Positions 1 to 9,531 are shown, counted from the first letter of the stretch. The stretch: 15,939 bases of DNA from Gryganskiella cystojenkinii (GCA_015852425.1 JAAAIG010000868.1:1-15939); one strand, 5' to 3'. The notes: generated by a model not told the origin, from the sequence alone. Program-made: numbers and translations.

Positions 1-340
1 AGTCGACCCCGTTTTCCCTGTGGACAAGCGTGCTTTGAAGGTGTTTTCGACTCTGTTCTACCAACCTTCGAGTAGTGCCCAACCTGGCGAGATCCCATGG
101 AATGACTTTTTGCATGCGATGACCTCGGTTGGATTCGCGGTCGAGAAGTTGTATGGGTCCGTTTGGCACTTTTCACCTTCGCTTTCCTCGGACAAGTTTG
201 CGGTTTGGGATCGTTCTATTCAGTTTCACGAGCCACATCCGATAGCCAAGATCCCGTATAGAGTGGCAAGACGGTTTGGAAGGAGATGGTTCCGAGCCTA
301 CGGATGGCGAGGAGAGATGTTCAAGTTGGTGGGGGTGTGA
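1..340 (+). CDS. 3' end of array copy 0: C-terminal HicA-like module of an uncharacterised fungal protein (5' part outside window)
   Basis: The reading frame is open from base 2 and ends at TGA 338-340. It encodes the last ~112 residues of a protein whose paralogues follow in full. The visible part starts with VDKRALKVF and continues through GEIPWNDFLHAM, VGFAVEKLYGSVWHF, RSIQFHEPHP and ARRFGRRWFRAYGW, the same blocks in the same order as in the four downstream copies. The ATG at 32 is internal and is not the start; the rest of the gene should lie to the left. An ATTAAA (376-381) follows the stop and could be its poly(A) signal. At nucleotide level the first ~105 bases are closer to copy 2 and the last ~110 to copy 1. 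Family membership is certain from the paralogues; the biochemical role is unknown. Confidence 0.9.
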   Translation, partial: VDPVFPVDKRALKVFSTLFYQPSSSAQPGEIPWNDFLHAMTSVGFAVEKLYGSVWHFSPSLSSDKFAVWDRSIQFHEPHPIAKIPYRVARRFGRRWFRAYGWRGEMFKLVGV

Positions 341-643
341 AGGAGAAGAGTAAAAGAAGACGATATAAACTGAAGATTAAAAAAGAATGTCCCTCTGAAC
401 AGTCTTTGCCTTGAGCGTATGACATCATCCATTCCCCTGAGCAATTGGTCCTTTGAGTGTTTGTCGTGTTGCGCCACCAAAATTTGCCTTTCTGTTCACA
501 GTCCCTGCTTCCCTCCATCGGGCACTCGATGTCAAAAAGGAGCGACTGTCTGAAGCGGTCATGTCCATTGTTCGAATCATCTCGCCCCTTCCCATCATCG
601 CACCGCATTCCTTTTCTTTACTTGATACAACGCGGTTCTCAAT
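341..643 (+). other. Intergenic: 3' flank of copy 0 and leader/promoter region of copy 1
   Basis: I see no gene here. The first part is purine-rich and includes an ATTAAA at 376-381. From about 580 it becomes pyrimidine-rich, like the segments in front of the other array copies. Short ORFs through 453-640 on both strands have no recognisable features and run into the copy 1 intron. An ATG at 561 would be an out-of-frame upstream start if transcription began before it. Confidence 0.5.
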
Positions 644-3325
644 ATGTAATACTTTGTTTCCTCTCGAATTAAGTGTCTTTCCTCGCGAATCTAATCTGTT
701 ACATTCAACTCAAAGCTTGCCATTCGCCATTCTATTTTCTTCATTTCGAAAACATTACATAGGGTGACCTCGAGCCCGAACGTGCCCTCTGAATCTGCGA
801 CCTTGCTCGAGCAGACAGATGTTCGCTACAGCTGGACACACCACCAAGCCGAGGAGATTCGATTGATGTGGTCCAACCCAGATCTTGATTATGAAGAGTT
901 CCTCAGCTGCATTGATGACCCTCTTATCCTTCCCTCCGTGGGTCAAACAAGGAAAGTGGCAAAGGAGCTGGCGACCAATATCTTCAAGGACTGGACCGCC
1001 CTAAACCATATCATCCTACGACACGAGTCCTTGATCCAGAAGCGGTGGCTCAAAAAGTCTCGGGAACAACGCAAGGCCATCCTACTCACTGGCTGGCCAG
1101 ATATGCCGACAACGCATCGGCCAGACTTTGAAGAGTTTTTGAATGAAAAGCTTTTTGCAAAGACCCCGACCGCCTCTGAGGATGTTTATTTGTGGCCGCA
1201 CATCAACCAGGAGGATCTTCTCAAGCCAAAGCTGTTCCTCACATTTCTCAATGCCCGCGCTCGCCATTATCCCTCGGCCTTTGTCGAAGCCGACCGGGAT
1301 TCGTTCAAATTCGGCATTACCACTGGCAGGATCCAACCGCTCTTCCTCGCCGAACACACCATGATGCTCACAGGACGCAATTCACCAGACGCGTACGGAC
1401 AACTGTACTCCTGGAAAGAGCATAAAGAGTCTGAGGATTGGATCAAGACTGGAAAGGGCGAGCTAGCTGGAAAAGGAATCCAGATACTTCTAGTGCAAGA
1501 ACGCGTCTATTCTTTTCTTCTCGAGTGCTGCCTCCAGATTCTACAGGACAAGAGCCGTGAATCTCTAGAGACAGATACATGTCCTATCGAACCGGAGCCT
1601 CCAGCATTGTCGTTTGAGGAAGGAAACGTAAAATCCCTTGCGGCGATCTCTGCCATCGCGCCTTATCGACTTCCCGCAAGCCTTGATCTTCGTCGACTAC
1701 GGGATCTTGTCGAAGCCAGAAAATCAGCCTACGAGGATAACATCTGGTCCTTGCGGGAAGATCCCAGTTTTTTTGCCGACACCATGATGGAAGTGAAGGA
1801 ACATGGTCCCGAAGTCCTCAAGGATATTTATGGACAACCACACTCTCTGATGCTCCCACACAAGAGCAAGGAACTCTGGGGACGTGTGGCCAAGCGTATG
1901 ATCGGATACTCCTATAAGAATCTCAATACCTGGACGGAACTCCATGCCAAGCTCGACAAGACTTTAAAGCTCCAGGAGAAATACGAGTCCCAGATCCAGT
2001 CGTCAACCCCACTTCCAGTCGAACTCTTGGAGGCGTTCTTGGATTTGGAATCGAGTCTGTATTTTTACTTTCGTCGGCCTTTGATCACGACCAGTTATAT
2101 GTTGGTAGCTTCACCGCCCATGCGATCTGCATTTTCGCGTTCACCCGAGACCAAGGCAGGGGGCAACGAGTTCATGGACATTGTCCCCCATCCGACATTT
2201 GCTGCGGACAAGGTTCGATCCCGTTTTCGGTTTCTCTGGCAAGGACTATCGTGTAATTATAAGCGAGAACAAATCGGGAAATCGATTCTTCTAGATGCGA
2301 TTGAACACATGATCGAAAACAATCCCAAGGGCAAAGAGCTGGTCTCGAGTCGGGTCGCGGACATGCTCGAGTACCTGACGCTTATCTCGGAATGCCTGAA
2401 CCAGATCTCGCTCTATCAACCCTGGGCCTCGACATTTGCAGAGGAAGGGTTTAAGCACGGACGCGGTAAAAAATACATGGGCGACCGTCTTCGTCGACAT
2501 GAGCAAGAGAGCGTTCTCAACAACGCTCTCAGGTTCTTTCCCGATGCCGACGTGGACCCCTCGTACAGTCGTTTCTATTACCCGGTCGATAAGCGCAGGA
2601 CCAAGGAAACCACGGAGGCAATGCAGCAGGCAGAGAGGAACCTGGATGAGTACTGGGCCAAGGTGGATGCTTACCTTTCGGAAACGACCGATATCTACAG
2701 TCAAGGACCACTGGCTGAACTCTTGAAGAGTCGGACAATGTACAGGACTCTTGATTGGGTGGAGGTACAACCCGAGTGTGCCTCGTCCGTACCAAAAGCC
2801 GAGCACCGAGTTGAGGATGATGTTATCAAACCTCTATCCCAGTTGTATCTCGATAGTGAGCGCGTGGATGATTCGGGATTCAAGGTGCCGATGCCAAGGT
2901 TCAAAGCCAAGACTCGAGGTGTTGCTACTACGGACAAGGACCAGTCTGTCGAGCCAGTTAAGGATGATTCCGAGAGCGCTGCAGCCGATCCCGTCTTCTC
3001 TGTGGACAAACGCGCATTGAAGGTGTTTTCGACATTGTTTTATCAACCCTCGAGTAGTGCACAACCTGGCGAGATTCCCTGGAACGACTTTTTGCATGCG
3101 ATGATCTCGGTTGGGTTTGCGGTTGAGAAGCTGTATGGGTCTGTCTGGCACTTTTCGCCTTCACCCTCCTCGGACAAGTTTGCGGTTCGAAATCGAAGTA
3201 TTGAGTTTCACGAGCCACATCCGATTGCCAAGATCCCGTATAGGGTAGCAAGACGGATTGGAAGGAGATTGTTCCGAGCCTACGGATGGCGAGGAGAGAT
3301 GTTCAAACTCGAGAGTGCACAGTGA
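644..3325 (+). CDS. Array copy 1: uncharacterised fungal protein with C-terminal HicA-like module (854 aa)
   Basis: The proposed CDS is join(644..645,763..3325), with the start codon split by an intron: AT at 644-645 plus G at 763. The continuous ORF has no ATG before 866 and opens with GTG at 764 directly after an acceptor (TAG, 760-762), so an upstream exon is needed. The context has A at -3 and G at +4. Blocks in order: LMWSNPDLD (~35-42); basic RHESLIQKRWLKK and REQRK (~87-105); WPDMPTTHRPDF (~112-123); WPHINQEDLLKPK (~145-157); LLECCLQIL (~253-261); PIEPEPPAL (~275-283); APYRLPASLDL (~300-310); REDPSFFAD (~332-340); LYQPWASTF (~551-559); YPVDKRRTKE (~607-616). A linker with PLSQLYLDS and KAKTRGVAT (~690-745) follows, then the C-terminal module (748-854). 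No signal peptide, membrane helix or known catalytic motif is visible. Function is unknown. Similar unnamed proteins occur in Ascomycota as I recall. Confidence 0.88.
646..762 (+). other. Predicted intron in copy 1 that splits the start codon (AT^G)
   Basis: The donor is GTAATA at 646-651. The acceptor is ACATAG, ending at 762, after a pyrimidine-rich stretch. Branch candidates are CTAAT at 691-695, rather far from the acceptor, and the weaker CTCAA at 709-713. The length is 117 nt. Removing it joins AT to G and yields ATG GTG ACC in frame with the long ORF. The same arrangement is seen in copy 4, which supports it. RNA evidence is not available here. Confidence 0.7.
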
Positions 3326-3348
3326 ACATAAAAAAAAATGATACCAAT

Positions 3349-3354
3349 AATAAA
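3349..3354 (+). terminator. Poly(A) signal AATAAA of copy 1
   Basis: A canonical AATAAA lies 24 nt after the copy 1 stop codon. It sits in an A-rich stretch, so the exact hexamer used is uncertain. Confidence 0.5.
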
Positions 3355-3533
3355 AAGTCTCTACTGGACGCTGCTGCCTGTATTCACAACCTTATTTTCA
3401 ATTGTACTCGGGAACCTAAAAACAAAAAACAGAATTTTGATCTCTCGTTGACACTTCATCATTACTTCAGTCTTTCATCCACTCTGCTCTCCATTCACGG
3501 TATCGCATTTCTCTATAGCACGGCTCTCGCGAT

Positions 3534-3682
3534 GTAACGTTGTCTTTTCCTCTCCGATGACGTGTTCCAGGAGAGGAGAAAAAGGGAATGAATAACGTCG
3601 TCTCTGATTCAATCTGTTCATTACAAAAACTTACTCATTTGGTCCCGTTCCTTTTTTTTTATTTTTTATTTTTTTTTTGTAG
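3534..3682 (+). other. Predicted leader (5' UTR) intron of copy 2, counterpart of the start-splitting intron
   Basis: GCGAT|GTAACG at 3529-3539 matches the AT|GTAAT donors of copies 1 and 4. TACTCAT supplies a branch site (CTCAT, 3634-3638). A strong T tract ends in TTGTAG at 3682. The base after the acceptor is A rather than G, so splicing gives ATA, not ATG, and the frame that follows meets TGA four codons later. The intron is therefore best placed in the 5' UTR. It is 149 nt long. Confidence 0.6.
3652..3680 (+). repeat. T-rich homopolymer tract (T9 A T6 A T10)
   Basis: This is an almost pure T stretch directly before the TGTAG acceptor, serving as an extreme polypyrimidine tract. It lies 20 nt before a run of 21 A; the two are partly complementary and could pair in the pre-mRNA. 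Confidence 0.85.
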
Positions 3683-3700
3683 AAACTGTCCTTGACCACC

Positions 3701-3721
3701 AAAAAAAAAAAAAAAAAAAAA
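3701..3721 (+). repeat. Run of 21 A just upstream of the copy 2 ATG
   Basis: There are 21 uninterrupted A residues from 3701 to 3721, followed by GGC and the ATG at 3725. If the leader intron is removed at 3682, this tract lies in the mature 5' UTR three bases before the start codon. Reading through it in frame would give a lysine run from a TTG at 3692, which I consider untranslated. The run is prone to length change by slippage. Confidence 0.9.
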
Positions 3722-3724
3722 GGC

Positions 3725-6259
3725 ATGGCAAACCGTGACGATGACGATCACACTCAAGCTGCAGGGATGCAATTGCTGTGGTCTAACCCGGATCTCGACG
3801 GTGCGGCGTACTTGGGATCCTTTCCGGGACCTTCCTCCTATCCATCCGCGAGCGATGTCAAGTCCGAAGCAAAGAAACGAGTCATCAAAATCTTTGATGA
3901 CTATGTGCTTCTGAATCGCATTCTCCAGCGACACGAGGCCCTGATCCAGAAACGATGGTTGAAAAAGACGCGAGAACAACGTAGGACAATTTTACTTTCG
4001 GCCTGGCCAGATATGCCAACGATGCACCGTCCCGACCTTGAGGATTTTGCAAACGATTCCGAACCACGAACCCTCATCGCAGCCCCACCAAAGGCCTTTT
4101 CGACAAAGGCCTCAAAGGATATCTATCTATGGCCTCATATCAACCAAGAGGACCTTCTTAAGCCAAAGCTCTTTCTCATCTTTCTCAACGCTCGCGGCCG
4201 TCACTCCCCATCCGCTTTTGTCGAGGCCGACCGGGATTCGATCCGGTTCGCCATAACCAGCGGAAAAGTTCAGCACCCGTTCCTCGGTAAACACACCATG
4301 ATGCTCACAGGACGCACGACCCCGACCACTTATGGACAGGTCCACGCCTGGTCCGACAACAAAGATGCCCGGGCTTTCCTCTGGAGCGGTCTAGGTGAAG
4401 AGCCTGGAAAGGGTCTCCAAGTTCTAGCGGTGCAGGAGCGTGTCTATTCTTTTCTTCTCGAGTGCTGCCTGCAGGTCCTGCAGGACAAGAGTCGCGAATC
4501 CTTGGAAAAAGATACCAGTCCGATCGAGCCAGAACCGCCAGCACTGTCGATTGTCGAGGGCAATGTGAACTCGCTGGCGGACATTCGACTCATGGCACCG
4601 TATCGACTACCTGCGCGCCTCGACCTCAGTCGTCTTTACGATCTTGTCGCGGCCAGGAAATCAGCAGCTGTGGATCATGTCTGGGCCATCCGAGAGGATC
4701 CGGGTTATTTTATGGACATGATCATGGAGGAGAAAGACCATATACCGGAAAATATCCGGGATCAATACGGACGACCCCATTCCCTCATGTCTTCAAAAGA
4801 TCTTTGGAATCGAATTGACAAGAAACCCGTCGGGGAAGCCTACCACAATCTCAACATCTGGACCGATATCGAGGCCAAGCTCCGCAAGACCATGACCCTT
4901 CAAGAGAAATACAAGTCCGTGATCAAGCCCGTGTACCAACTCCCCGTCGACCTCTTGGAGTCGTTTTTGGATCTGCAATCGAGTCTGTATTTTTATTACC
5001 ATCGACCCTTGACCTGGGCCAGTATCGCGGTCATTGCCGCACCGCCTATGAGAGCTGCATTTACGCGTCGGTCTGAAGCCGAGGACAAAAGGCTGGGTAC
5101 TCACCTCATGCATAGTGAAATTGTCCCGAACAAGACTTTGACAGTGGACAAGGCGCGGTCCCGTCTTCGTTGGCTCTGGTCGGCAATCTTGAATCCCGTG
5201 ACGAGAGAACGGTGCGGACAATCCTTGCTCCTCGATGGAATCGAGCATCTAATCGACACGGATCCCAAGGGCAAGGAGTTGTTCTCGACAAAGGTCGCCA
5301 GCATGATTGAAGATGTTTCTCTGATCCAGGAGTGTCTGAACCAGATCTCGTGCTATCAACCATGGGCCTCGAGGTTTCCAGATGAGGGTTTCAAGGACGA
5401 CGTGAGGGAGGACCGGTTTATGGGCGAACACAACCGTCGTCTTGAAAAGCTACGCGAATTCGACTTGAACCTTAGTTATTTCAAGGAAGTCGACGTCGAT
5501 CCCAGGCTTGGTCGGTTTTACTACCCAGTTGATAAACGCAGGACCAAGGAGACCACAGAGGCGATGCAGCAAGCCGAGAGGAACCTGGACGAGTATTGGT
5601 TGAAACTGGACAATTTCCTCTCTCAAAAAGTCCCAGCTTATCGTAGTGGGCCCTTGGCCAATTTGTTGAAGAGTCGTTCAATGTACAGGACTCCTGACTG
5701 GACGGGGCCCGATACTGCCTCGTCCGTACCCAAGAATGAACATCAAGTGGAGGATGATATCATCAAGCCTCTATCCCAGTTGTATCTGGATAGTGAGCGC
5801 GTGGAGGATTCGGGATTCAAAGCATCGTTGCCAAAATCCAAAGCCAAGACTCGAGGTGTTACTACTACGGACAAGGACCAGTCTGTTGAACCAGCTGAAG
5901 ATGATTCCGAGTCTGCTGCAGTCGACCCCGTCTTCCCTGTGGACAAGCGTGCGTTGAAGGTGTTTTCAATTCTGTTCTACCAACCTTCTAGTAGTGCCCA
6001 ACCTGGTGAGATCCCATGGAACGACTTTTTGCATGCAATGACTTCTGTCGGATTCGCAGTCGAGAAGCTCTATGGTTCAATCTGGCACTTTTCGCCCTCA
6101 GTGTCCTCAAACAAATCTGTAGTCTGGGATCGTTCCATCCAGTTTCACGAACCGCACCCGGTGGCCAAGATCCCATATAGAACAGCAAGACGATTTGGTC
6201 GACGATTGTCCAAAGCTTATGGATGGCGAGGAGATATGTTTACACTTTCAAAGATATAG
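3725..6259 (+). CDS. Array copy 2: uncharacterised fungal protein with C-terminal HicA-like module (844 aa)
   Basis: Start chosen at ATG 3725, which has G at -3 and G at +4 and gives MANRDDDDHTQ. The open frame reaches back to 3683, but only through a TTG and the A run. The stop is TAG 6257-6259. Domain order matches copy 1: LLWSNPDLDG (~17-26), RHEALIQKRWLKK (~69-81), WPDMPTMHRPDL (~94-105), WPHINQEDLLKPK (~136-148), LLECCLQVLQDK, APYRLPARLDL, YPVDKRRTKE, the linker with PLSQLYLDS and KAKTRGVTT, and the C-terminal module (739-844) with GSIWHF and HEPHP. It resembles copy 1 throughout (52 of 72 residues identical over the HINQED block) and also in the normally fast-evolving linker (35 of 46). 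An acidic DDDD follows the start. No membrane or secretion signal. Function unknown. Confidence 0.9.
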   Translation: MANRDDDDHTQAAGMQLLWSNPDLDGAAYLGSFPGPSSYPSASDVKSEAKKRVIKIFDDYVLLNRILQRHEALIQKRWLKKTREQRRTILLSAWPDMPTMHRPDLEDFANDSEPRTLIAAPPKAFSTKASKDIYLWPHINQEDLLKPKLFLIFLNARGRHSPSAFVEADRDSIRFAITSGKVQHPFLGKHTMMLTGRTTPTTYGQVHAWSDNKDARAFLWSGLGEEPGKGLQVLAVQERVYSFLLECCLQVLQDKSRESLEKDTSPIEPEPPALSIVEGNVNSLADIRLMAPYRLPARLDLSRLYDLVAARKSAAVDHVWAIREDPGYFMDMIMEEKDHIPENIRDQYGRPHSLMSSKDLWNRIDKKPVGEAYHNLNIWTDIEAKLRKTMTLQEKYKSVIKPVYQLPVDLLESFLDLQSSLYFYYHRPLTWASIAVIAAPPMRAAFTRRSEAEDKRLGTHLMHSEIVPNKTLTVDKARSRLRWLWSAILNPVTRERCGQSLLLDGIEHLIDTDPKGKELFSTKVASMIEDVSLIQECLNQISCYQPWASRFPDEGFKDDVREDRFMGEHNRRLEKLREFDLNLSYFKEVDVDPRLGRFYYPVDKRRTKETTEAMQQAERNLDEYWLKLDNFLSQKVPAYRSGPLANLLKSRSMYRTPDWTGPDTASSVPKNEHQVEDDIIKPLSQLYLDSERVEDSGFKASLPKSKAKTRGVTTTDKDQSVEPAEDDSESAAVDPVFPVDKRALKVFSILFYQPSSSAQPGEIPWNDFLHAMTSVGFAVEKLYGSIWHFSPSVSSNKSVVWDRSIQFHEPHPVAKIPYRTARRFGRRLSKAYGWRGDMFTLSKI

Positions 6260-6739
6260 GGCGCCGAATATTAAAGCTATGCTTCGTCCTCATCGATATC
6301 TTGATCCTGCAGTAATTTCAAGACCGGAGCATCAAAAAAAAAAAAAAAAAAGAAAAAATATCTGGCAACGTCAAATGTCCTGTACGAAACGATTGTTGGT
6401 CAGATGCGCCTTGATGTCAGCCCAGTGGTTGGTACTTCAATGTCCCTGTCAGATAAAATATGGAAATGTGATGCATCATTGGCAAGGACAGATGATGGAA
6501 CGATCCAAGCGACTACGATGGATGAATGTGCGGTGGGTGTGAGGAGAACGAATACCTCGCGCGACCCTTCTCCGTCCTGTTGTTACATGGTCGCACGTGA
6601 TTGTTTTTTTTTGTTTGTCTTTGAAAGACTGCTACTTTCGCGTTCTACTTTAATCTCCTGATTTTCCTCCTCCAATCACTATCGCGTGCCCTTACATCAT
6701 CTTTTAACATCTCTCCACCGTGGTCCCCATTTCTGCATA
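6260..6739 (+). other. Intergenic: 3' flank of copy 2 and leader/promoter region of copy 3
   Basis: This is the longest spacer inside the array (480 bp). An ATTAAA at 6270-6275, 10 nt past the copy 2 stop, is a possible poly(A) signal. A run of 18 A follows at 6334-6351. From about 6600 the strand is T- and C-rich up to the copy 3 start. Small ORFs here (such as one from 6404 to 6661) show no composition or motif suggesting a gene. Confidence 0.5.
6334..6351 (+). repeat. Run of 18 A in the copy 2 - copy 3 spacer
   Basis: There are 18 uninterrupted A residues, then G and six more A. No target-site duplication or retrotransposed body is apparent next to it, so I treat it as a simple repeat. 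Confidence 0.85.
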
Positions 6740-9531
6740 ATGGCAAGGTACTGTGAAACCACACAAATTCACTCGACGATTAATTAAAAAATGGAGACAA
6801 TTAATCTGATCATTCTGATCAAGGCATCCAGTATTGTAAAAAAAATACTCACGCCTACCCACCTGGGCCTTTGTATCTTCTGCTATTATGTAGACAAAAT
6901 TACGACGACAACGAGGCGCGTTTCATTCGCCAAAGGCTTCAAGATCAGATCATGCAGGAAAGGATGGCCAACGGCGGCCAGTCCACCACAGCCGACCTGC
7001 GTGGTATCGATCCCGCTTACGACGTCCCCTCATATTTCAACAATGGCGGTGTCCCGTCCTATTTCGACCAAGACGGCCACGAGCATTTCACTATCCCCCC
7101 TCTCACGATAACCGATGCTCTTTTAAAGAGTCATGAACGGAGCGTGAAAAATATCTTCAAGTACTGGACTCTTCTGAACCATATCATTGAGCGAGCCGAG
7201 GCTCTAATCCAGACGCGCTGGCTTAAAAAGAACCGTCAACAGAGAAAGGCCATACTTCTCACCGCTTGGCCAGACATGCCTGTACCTCACCGTCCCGACC
7301 TGCACGCCTTCTTTCAAGAACGATCATCGAACATTCCCGGTTCTTCATCCTCCTGGGACGACTCCAGTGATGTCCCTTATCTTTGGCCCAACATCAACCA
7401 GGAAGATCTACTCAAGCCCAAGATCCTCCCTATTTTTCTCAACGCGCGAGCTCGTCATCCCCCCTCTTCTTTCGCCGAAGCCGACTACGATTCTTTCCGA
7501 TTTTGCTTGGACACTGAAAGACTTGTTCTACCTCACCTGCCTAACGCTACCATGATGTTCACTGGACGTAACACACCAGAGACATACGGGCAGCAGTATT
7601 TTTGGAAGGATCATCCGGAGGCGGAGGGATGGCTATTGAGGCGACAGGGCGTTTTGGGTGGAGACGGTTATAAGATCCTTTTCGTCCAAGAGAAGACCTA
7701 CGAATTTCTTGTCAAGTGCTGCCAACAGATTCTACACGACATTTCTCCTGATGTCCTGGCCACGAACTGGACACCTACCGAACCTGAGCCACCAGCCTTG
7801 ACCATTACCGAGGACGGCGGTATGAACTCCCAAGCCGCCCTTGCCCTGATGACTCCTTATCGACTACCTGCTCGTCTCGATCTCGGTCGCCTTCGAGATC
7901 TGTTCACAGCCAGGCAATCGGCGTTGGAGGATCACATTTGGTCACTACGTGAAGACCCCGGTTACTTCGCAGAGTACATGAGGGACGTTTGGGACCATCG
8001 GCAGGAGACTATCCTAGATACCTATGGAAAACCGCACTCTACCACTCTACCCCATGCAACCAAGCAACTTTGGGATCGTGTCTTTGGCTCGTCCATCGCT
8101 GAAGCCTACCGTAGTCTCGTGGCATGGAACGACCTGCGAGTCCTGATCGACAAGGCTTTGACCCTACAAGAAAAATATCAAGGCAGGATTCACGAGAACC
8201 AGAGCCTGCCAAAAGACCTTTTAGAGGCCTTCTTGGATCTGGAATTCGCCCTAAGGAACCATGTCGTTGGACCCATTCGGTTTCTCAGGGGGATTTTTAA
8301 TCCTTCTCCGCCAGTCCGAGCCAACTTTGTTCGCGTGCCTGAAAGGGAAGAGGCCGACAGCTTCTCAATGACGGTTGGACTCAAGACAGACAAGGATGTG
8401 ACCATGAACCGATTGGTGATGCTGATACATACGATGTCTGACGACCATCAATTGATCCTCTTTGGACTCGGCAACATCCTGGATGAAATGGATCGACTGG
8501 TCGAGAGAGATGCCAAGGTCAAGAACCTTTTCTCCCCCTTGGTGTCGAGTGTTCTTGAAGACCTGTCCTTGCTCGCAGAGTGTCAACGCCAGGTCCGGCT
8601 CTATCAACCCTGGGCGGCCACGTTTGCGTCCGAGATTGTTTTACGCGAGCAGGACATGTGGGGTCGGTATCTTCAGCGGACAAAACTCCTGAAGGAACTC
8701 AACAAGAACGTCAACCAGGTCCCCTGGCCCGCGCTCGATCCTACAAGTCGTCAGTTTTCGTATCCGGCCGATAAACGCAGGACCAAGGAGGTCACAGAGG
8801 CGATGCAGAAATCGGAGCATACTCTGGATGCATTCTGGAAGAGTGTGGACAAATCTCTCTTGCACAATGTTGATGTGTTGCGACAGGGGGCCCTGTACAA
8901 ACTACTGGATAGTCGCACTCTTCAACGAACACCCGACTGGGTGGAGCCTCAGTCGTTGACGCCTTTGTCAAAGACAGGAAAACAACAAAAGGCCCAGGCG
9001 CAGGATGGACCTTTGTCTCAGCTCGAATTGGACAGCAAAGCCGATTCAAGCAGCGGTAGAGTCGCTTCTGGAGGCAAAGCGTCCAAGAACAAGACCAAGA
9101 CTCGAGGTGTCGCCTCTGCCATGGATTCTCTATCCATCTCAGAGTCGCCATCTCTTCAGATGCAAGAAAACGATACTCGGGACCAGCGTACGGTCACGGT
9201 CGACAAGCGAGCCCTCAAGGTGTTTTCGACGCTGTTCCATCAACCTTCCAACAACTCACTACCAGGTGAAATCCCCTGGACCGATTTCTTGCATGCCATG
9301 GGTTCCGTTGGATTCGCAATCGAGAAGCTCTACGGGTCTGTCTGGCACTTTGCACCTTCGACGTCTCATTCGTCTCCCGCGTTTGAGAAGAATGTTTCGG
9401 AGAGAAGTATTCAGTTTCACGAACCGCATCCGGTGGCCAAGATCCCCTTCCAGACGGCCAGGAGAATCGGAAGGAGGCTGTTCAGAGCATATGGATGGCG
9501 AGGAGAGATGTTCAAGCTTGCAAATGCATAG
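6740..9531 (+). CDS. Array copy 3: uncharacterised fungal protein with C-terminal HicA-like module (881 aa)
   Basis: The proposed CDS is join(6740..6747,6894..9531). Exon 1 is ATGGCAAG, with A at -3 and G at +4; after splicing the protein starts MARQNYDDNEARF. Without the intron the long frame only starts at a TTG (6871). The intron phase equals that of copies 1 and 4. The N-terminus is glutamine- and charge-rich and lacks the LWSNPDL motif of the neighbours. Later blocks are shared: RAEALIQTRWLKK, WPDMPVPHRPDL, WPNINQEDLLKPK, VKCCQQIL, TPYRLPARLDL, YPADKRRTKE. The linker has PLSQLELDS and KTKTRGVAS, and the C-terminal module spans 772-881 with an extra ~5 residues before RSIQFHEPHP. This copy and copy 4 are clearly more distant from copies 0-2. 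Stop TAG 9529-9531. No membrane segment. Function unknown. Confidence 0.9.
6748..6893 (+). other. Predicted intron near the start of copy 3
   Basis: The donor AAG|GTACTG at 6745-6753, a TACTCAC branch site (CTCAC, 6848-6852) and an ATGTAG acceptor ending at 6893 define a 146-nt intron. It splits an AGA codon after two bases, the same phase as the introns of copies 1 and 4. The branch-to-acceptor distance is about 42 nt, as in copy 4. Confidence 0.75.

Noticed and set aside
560..585. GTTCGAATC, resembling the T-loop of a tRNA
   Set aside because: Only the two loop-proximal pairs of a T-stem could form, and no acceptor, D or anticodon arms are visible around it.
3683..3724. Upstream extension of copy 2 with a lysine run (from TTG 3692)
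   Set aside because: It needs a non-ATG start and translation of a 21-A homopolymer; the ATG at 3725 has a good context.
6334..6358. A run as the tail of a retrocopy or SINE-like insertion
   Set aside because: No target-site duplication, no body with promoter boxes and no similarity to nearby exons could be seen.
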